Shown here: positions 61,711 through 64,000 of the stretch, in pieces
Numbering within the stretch: the stretch's first letter is position 1
How the letters are laid out: every line of letters starts with the position of its first letter
Assembly: GCA_041228345.1 (NCBI GenBank)
Contig: CP166131.1
Span: forward strand, 930,001 to 994,000
Reading direction: 5' to 3'
Length of the DNA: 64,000 bases
Source: Alphaproteobacteria bacterium LSUCC0396
GTDB taxonomy: Bacteria > Pseudomonadota > Alphaproteobacteria > Puniceispirillales > Puniceispirillaceae
The notes under the pieces: model-generated
Database searches by the model: none
What the model saw: only the letters and a program-made list of their open reading frames with translations
What the model was told of the DNA's origin: nothing
Translations under genes and position numbers: made by a program

Positions 61711-62551
61711 CGATTTTTTCATCCGCGCGCTGTTTGCGGGCATCGGTCTGGCGGTTATTGTTGGGCCGCTCGGCTGTTTGATTATCTGGCGCAAAATGGC
61801 CTTTTTCGGCGACACCTTAGCGCATGCGGCGCTGCTGGGAATTGCCTTGGCGATCCTTATTGATATTTCGCCCCTCGTTGGCGTTCCGCTCGTGACGCTG
61901 GCAAGCTGTATTGCGCTGATGATTGCCAAACGCACACCCAGCCTTTCATCCGATACGATCTTGGCAATATTGGCACATTCGACATTGGCGCTTGGGCTGG
62001 TGCTAATCTCACTTACAGGCGGTCGCAGCCTCGATGTGAACGGGCTTTTATTTGGTGATATTTTGGCAGTTGATACCACCGACCTTTTGGTGATTTACGC
62101 TGGCGGCGGCGCAATATTGGCAATTATTATCTGGCAATGGCGACGCCTGATTGCGGCGACGTTAAGTCCGGAAATCGCCGAGGCTGAAGGCCTGTCTCCA
62201 CAGCGGGCTGAATGGCTGTTTATGATGCTGATTGCCCTGGTGGTCTCGATTGCGGTCAAGCTTGTTGGCGTGTTGCTGATCACCGCGCTGATGATCATTC
62301 CGGCGGCGGCGGCGCGGCGACTGGTCAGCAGCCCCGAAATGATGGCTGGATTGGCGTCATTGCTTGGCGTGATCGGGGTGATTGCCGGGCTTTATGGCTC
62401 GGCCGAATTTGACATACCATCGGGCCCTGCCATTATTCTGGCTGGTGGATTGTTATTGCTTGGCCTCAGCTTTGTGCCACGCCGACGGCCGGCCAATGCC
62501 AATATGCGCCCCCACACCCATCAAGACGAGGTAGGCCATGACGCAAAATGA
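61703..62551 (+). CDS. znuB: Zinc ABC transporter permease
   Basis: A 282-residue permease of the ABC-3 family with about eight helices. Blocks include GCLIIWRKMAFFGDTLAHAALL and VGVLLITALMIIPAAAARRL. The C-terminus RPHTHQDEVGHDAK is again His-rich. ATG 61703 lies within the end of znuC. The gene overlaps zur by 14 bp. Confidence 0.93.
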   Translation: MFDDFFIRALFAGIGLAVIVGPLGCLIIWRKMAFFGDTLAHAALLGIALAILIDISPLVGVPLVTLASCIALMIAKRTPSLSSDTILAILAHSTLALGLVLISLTGGRSLDVNGLLFGDILAVDTTDLLVIYAGGGAILAIIIWQWRRLIAATLSPEIAEAEGLSPQRAEWLFMMLIALVVSIAVKLVGVLLITALMIIPAAAARRLVSSPEMMAGLASLLGVIGVIAGLYGSAEFDIPSGPAIILAGGLLLLGLSFVPRRRPANANMRPHTHQDEVGHDAK

Positions 62552-62918
62552 GACCCTTGTTTATACCCTGCTATGTCAGGCTGACCGGCCGTTAAGCGCG
62601 TATAATATTCTTGACGCGCTTCGTGATAAGGGCATCCGCGCGCCGCTTCAGGTTTACCGCGCGCTAGGCAAGCTGGTGGAACGCGGCGCGGTTCACCGGA
62701 TTGAAAGTGTAAACGGCTTTGTCGCATGCCAATTGCATGATTGCGGCGGCAGTGAGGTTAGCATTTTCATGCTTTGCACCCAATGCGAGCGTGCCAATGA
62801 ATTCACCGATGCCAGTATTGATAAAACATTGCAGGCACTAGGCGATGATCGCAAATTTCAGGCCGCGCACAAGGTCATTGAAATCACCGGCCTATGCGCC
62901 GATTGCCGTTCGGTCTAG
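62538..62918 (+). CDS. zur: Fur-family regulator, Zur
   Basis: A 126-residue Fur-family repressor. The winged helix comprises PLSAYNILDALRDKGIRAPL and VYRALGKLVERGAVHRIES; the dimer domain carries two CxxC pairs (LCTQCERA, LCADCRSV) for structural zinc and a regulatory site around HDCGG. Linked to znuCB and preceded by a matching Zur box, it is best called Zur rather than Fur. Confidence 0.9.
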   Translation: MTQNETLVYTLLCQADRPLSAYNILDALRDKGIRAPLQVYRALGKLVERGAVHRIESVNGFVACQLHDCGGSEVSIFMLCTQCERANEFTDASIDKTLQALGDDRKFQAAHKVIEITGLCADCRSV

Positions 62919-62934
62919 ACTAACCCCCGCCACC

Positions 62935-64000
62935 CTAGACATTCAGCAACAGATATTCACGCTCCCACGGGCTGATCACTTCAAGAAACGCCTCGGCTTC
63001 AGCGCGTTTTACCTCAACAAACAACGCGACAAATTCCTTGCCAAGAACGCTGTGCAAGGGCTTTGCTCGTTCCAAGGCATCAAGCGCCACGTCAAGATTA
63101 CGCGGCAAGGTTTCCAGATCTTCACCACTGATTTTGCGCGGGCGGGTTGGACGACGCTTTTCCTGCAGCCCCAGCCAGATCGCGGCCAAGGTTGCAGCAA
63201 TCGCCAAATACGGATTGGCGTCAGCCCCCGGAATACGGTTTTCGATCCGCCGGTTCTTCGGATCACCAAGTGGCACCCGCAATCCAACTGTCCGGTTATC
63301 CATACCCCACGCAAGATTGGCAGGCGAATCCTCGGTACCCGTCCGCCGCCGATAAGAATTCACATAAGGCGCCATTAACGCCATCGCCCCACTCAGGTAA
63401 CGCTGCATACCGGCAACCGCATGATAGAAATCATCGCTTTCGTCACCATCATCATTGGAAAAGATGTTTTTCCCCGTCACCTTTGATTTAACCGAGGCAT
63501 GAACATGCATAGCGCTGCCCGGCTGTTCTTGCATTGGCTTTGCCATGAAGGTCGCATGCAGATTATGGTTGATCGCAGCCTGACGGACCGTCCGTTTGAA
63601 CAAAAAAGCCTGATCGGCAAGATCAAGCGCCTTGCCATGATTGAAATTGATTTCCATCTGCGCCGCGCCAGCTTCATGGCTTAGCGTATCAATATCCAGC
63701 TTTTGCAGCTCGCAATGGTCGTAAATTTCTTCGAACAGCGGGTCAAATTCATTCACCGCATCAATGCCATAGGCCTGACGCGCCTTTTCAGCACGGCCCG
63801 ACCTGCCGGTTGGCGTGACCAGCGGCGCATTGGCATCACTGCTTTGCTTGACCAGAAAAAACTCAAGCTCAGGGGCAATCACCGGCTCTAATCCCGCCTT
63901 ATCAAACAGCGCCAAAACCGATTTCAGCACCGCCCGCGCCGAAAACGTTACATCTGTTCCATCCTGATGAACCGCATCATGGATAATCTGCGCCGTTGGC
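62935..64000 (-). CDS. Glutamine synthetase family protein (PuuA-like), 3' part
   Basis: The frame is open through the window end, so the 5' part is missing; about 355 residues are present. Catalytic blocks seen: VIAPELEFFLVK, GAAQMEINFNHGKALDLADQ, HATFMAKPMQEQPGSAMHVH, DNRTVGLRVP and ENRIPGADANPYLAIAAT. The C-terminus FLEVISPWEREYLLLNV is that of gamma-glutamylputrescine synthetase-like enzymes rather than GlnA, so it more likely glutamylates an amine such as putrescine. An internal GTG at 63930 is not the start. Convergent with zur. Confidence 0.88.
   Translation of the reverse strand, partial: PTAQIIHDAVHQDGTDVTFSARAVLKSVLALFDKAGLEPVIAPELEFFLVKQSSDANAPLVTPTGRSGRAEKARQAYGIDAVNEFDPLFEEIYDHCELQKLDIDTLSHEAGAAQMEINFNHGKALDLADQAFLFKRTVRQAAINHNLHATFMAKPMQEQPGSAMHVHASVKSKVTGKNIFSNDDGDESDDFYHAVAGMQRYLSGAMALMAPYVNSYRRRTGTEDSPANLAWGMDNRTVGLRVPLGDPKNRRIENRIPGADANPYLAIAATLAAIWLGLQEKRRPTRPRKISGEDLETLPRNLDVALDALERAKPLHSVLGKEFVALFVEVKRAEAEAFLEVISPWEREYLLLNV

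Overview
The window reads as chromosomal DNA of a free-living marine alphaproteobacterium. It has close to even base composition, dense short-spaced operons, and typical alphaproteobacterial families (aapJQMP, TRAP and tripartite tricarboxylate transporters, znuCB-zur, UbiX, a PuuA-type glutamine synthetase). Two photolyases, a DmdA-like GcvT protein and flavocytochrome c sulfide dehydrogenase suggest sunlit seawater, and a SAR116-type organism is my best guess. That is an inference from gene content, not a database match. No rRNA, tRNA, CRISPR array, insertion sequence or phage module was seen.

Layout. 1-3.4 kb: end of a class V aminotransferase, a cupin, a DmdA-like GcvT-family protein and a secreted SUMF1-domain protein. 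3.4-11.9 kb: a catabolic island with a FAH-family hydrolase divergent from a GntR regulator, then an aldo/keto reductase, a tripartite tricarboxylate transporter (C, B, A), an LVIVD beta-propeller protein with a sigma-like helical insertion, and an alpha/beta hydrolase, closed by a terminator. 11.9-23.5 kb: housekeeping and single genes (HDAC-like deacetylase, HtpG, DUF3108, fccAB, a zinc-ribbon miniprotein, single-domain MetE, RraA-like, TIGR02444, UbiX, an EamA transporter).

23.5-28.2 kb: the general L-amino-acid ABC transporter aapJQMP. 28.8-32.1 kb: EamA transporter, HbpS/GlcG-like protein, GST and a D-2-hydroxyacid dehydrogenase. 32.2-36.9 kb: a TRAP transporter operon (P-Q-M) running into an amidase and a tiny membrane protein. 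37.3-48.4 kb: DadA-like oxidase, an orphan permease, an ABC-F protein, a LysR/azoreductase divergent pair, Ung, EamA, DUF4864, an SDR, YciB and DUF3833.

48.5-51.5 kb: two photolyases overlapping by 4 bp, one of the Fe-S (6-4) type and one of the class I CPD type. 51.6-55.0 kb: an operon of a crotonase-fold protein lacking both usual catalytic glutamates, an acyl-CoA synthetase and a FAH-family hydrolase. 55.1-57.8 kb: a second amino-acid ABC transporter with a divergent binding-protein gene. 57.8-64 kb: GST, EamA, PyrC, a Zur-box-controlled znuC-znuB-zur operon without znuA, and the 3' part of a glutamine synthetase-family gene running off the window.

A recurring theme is nutrient scavenging. 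There are four high-affinity binding-protein transporters of three families and four EamA exporters. Three of the transport operons (TTT, aap, TRAP) carry a strong hairpin immediately after the binding-protein gene, consistent with raised binding-protein output relative to the membrane subunits.
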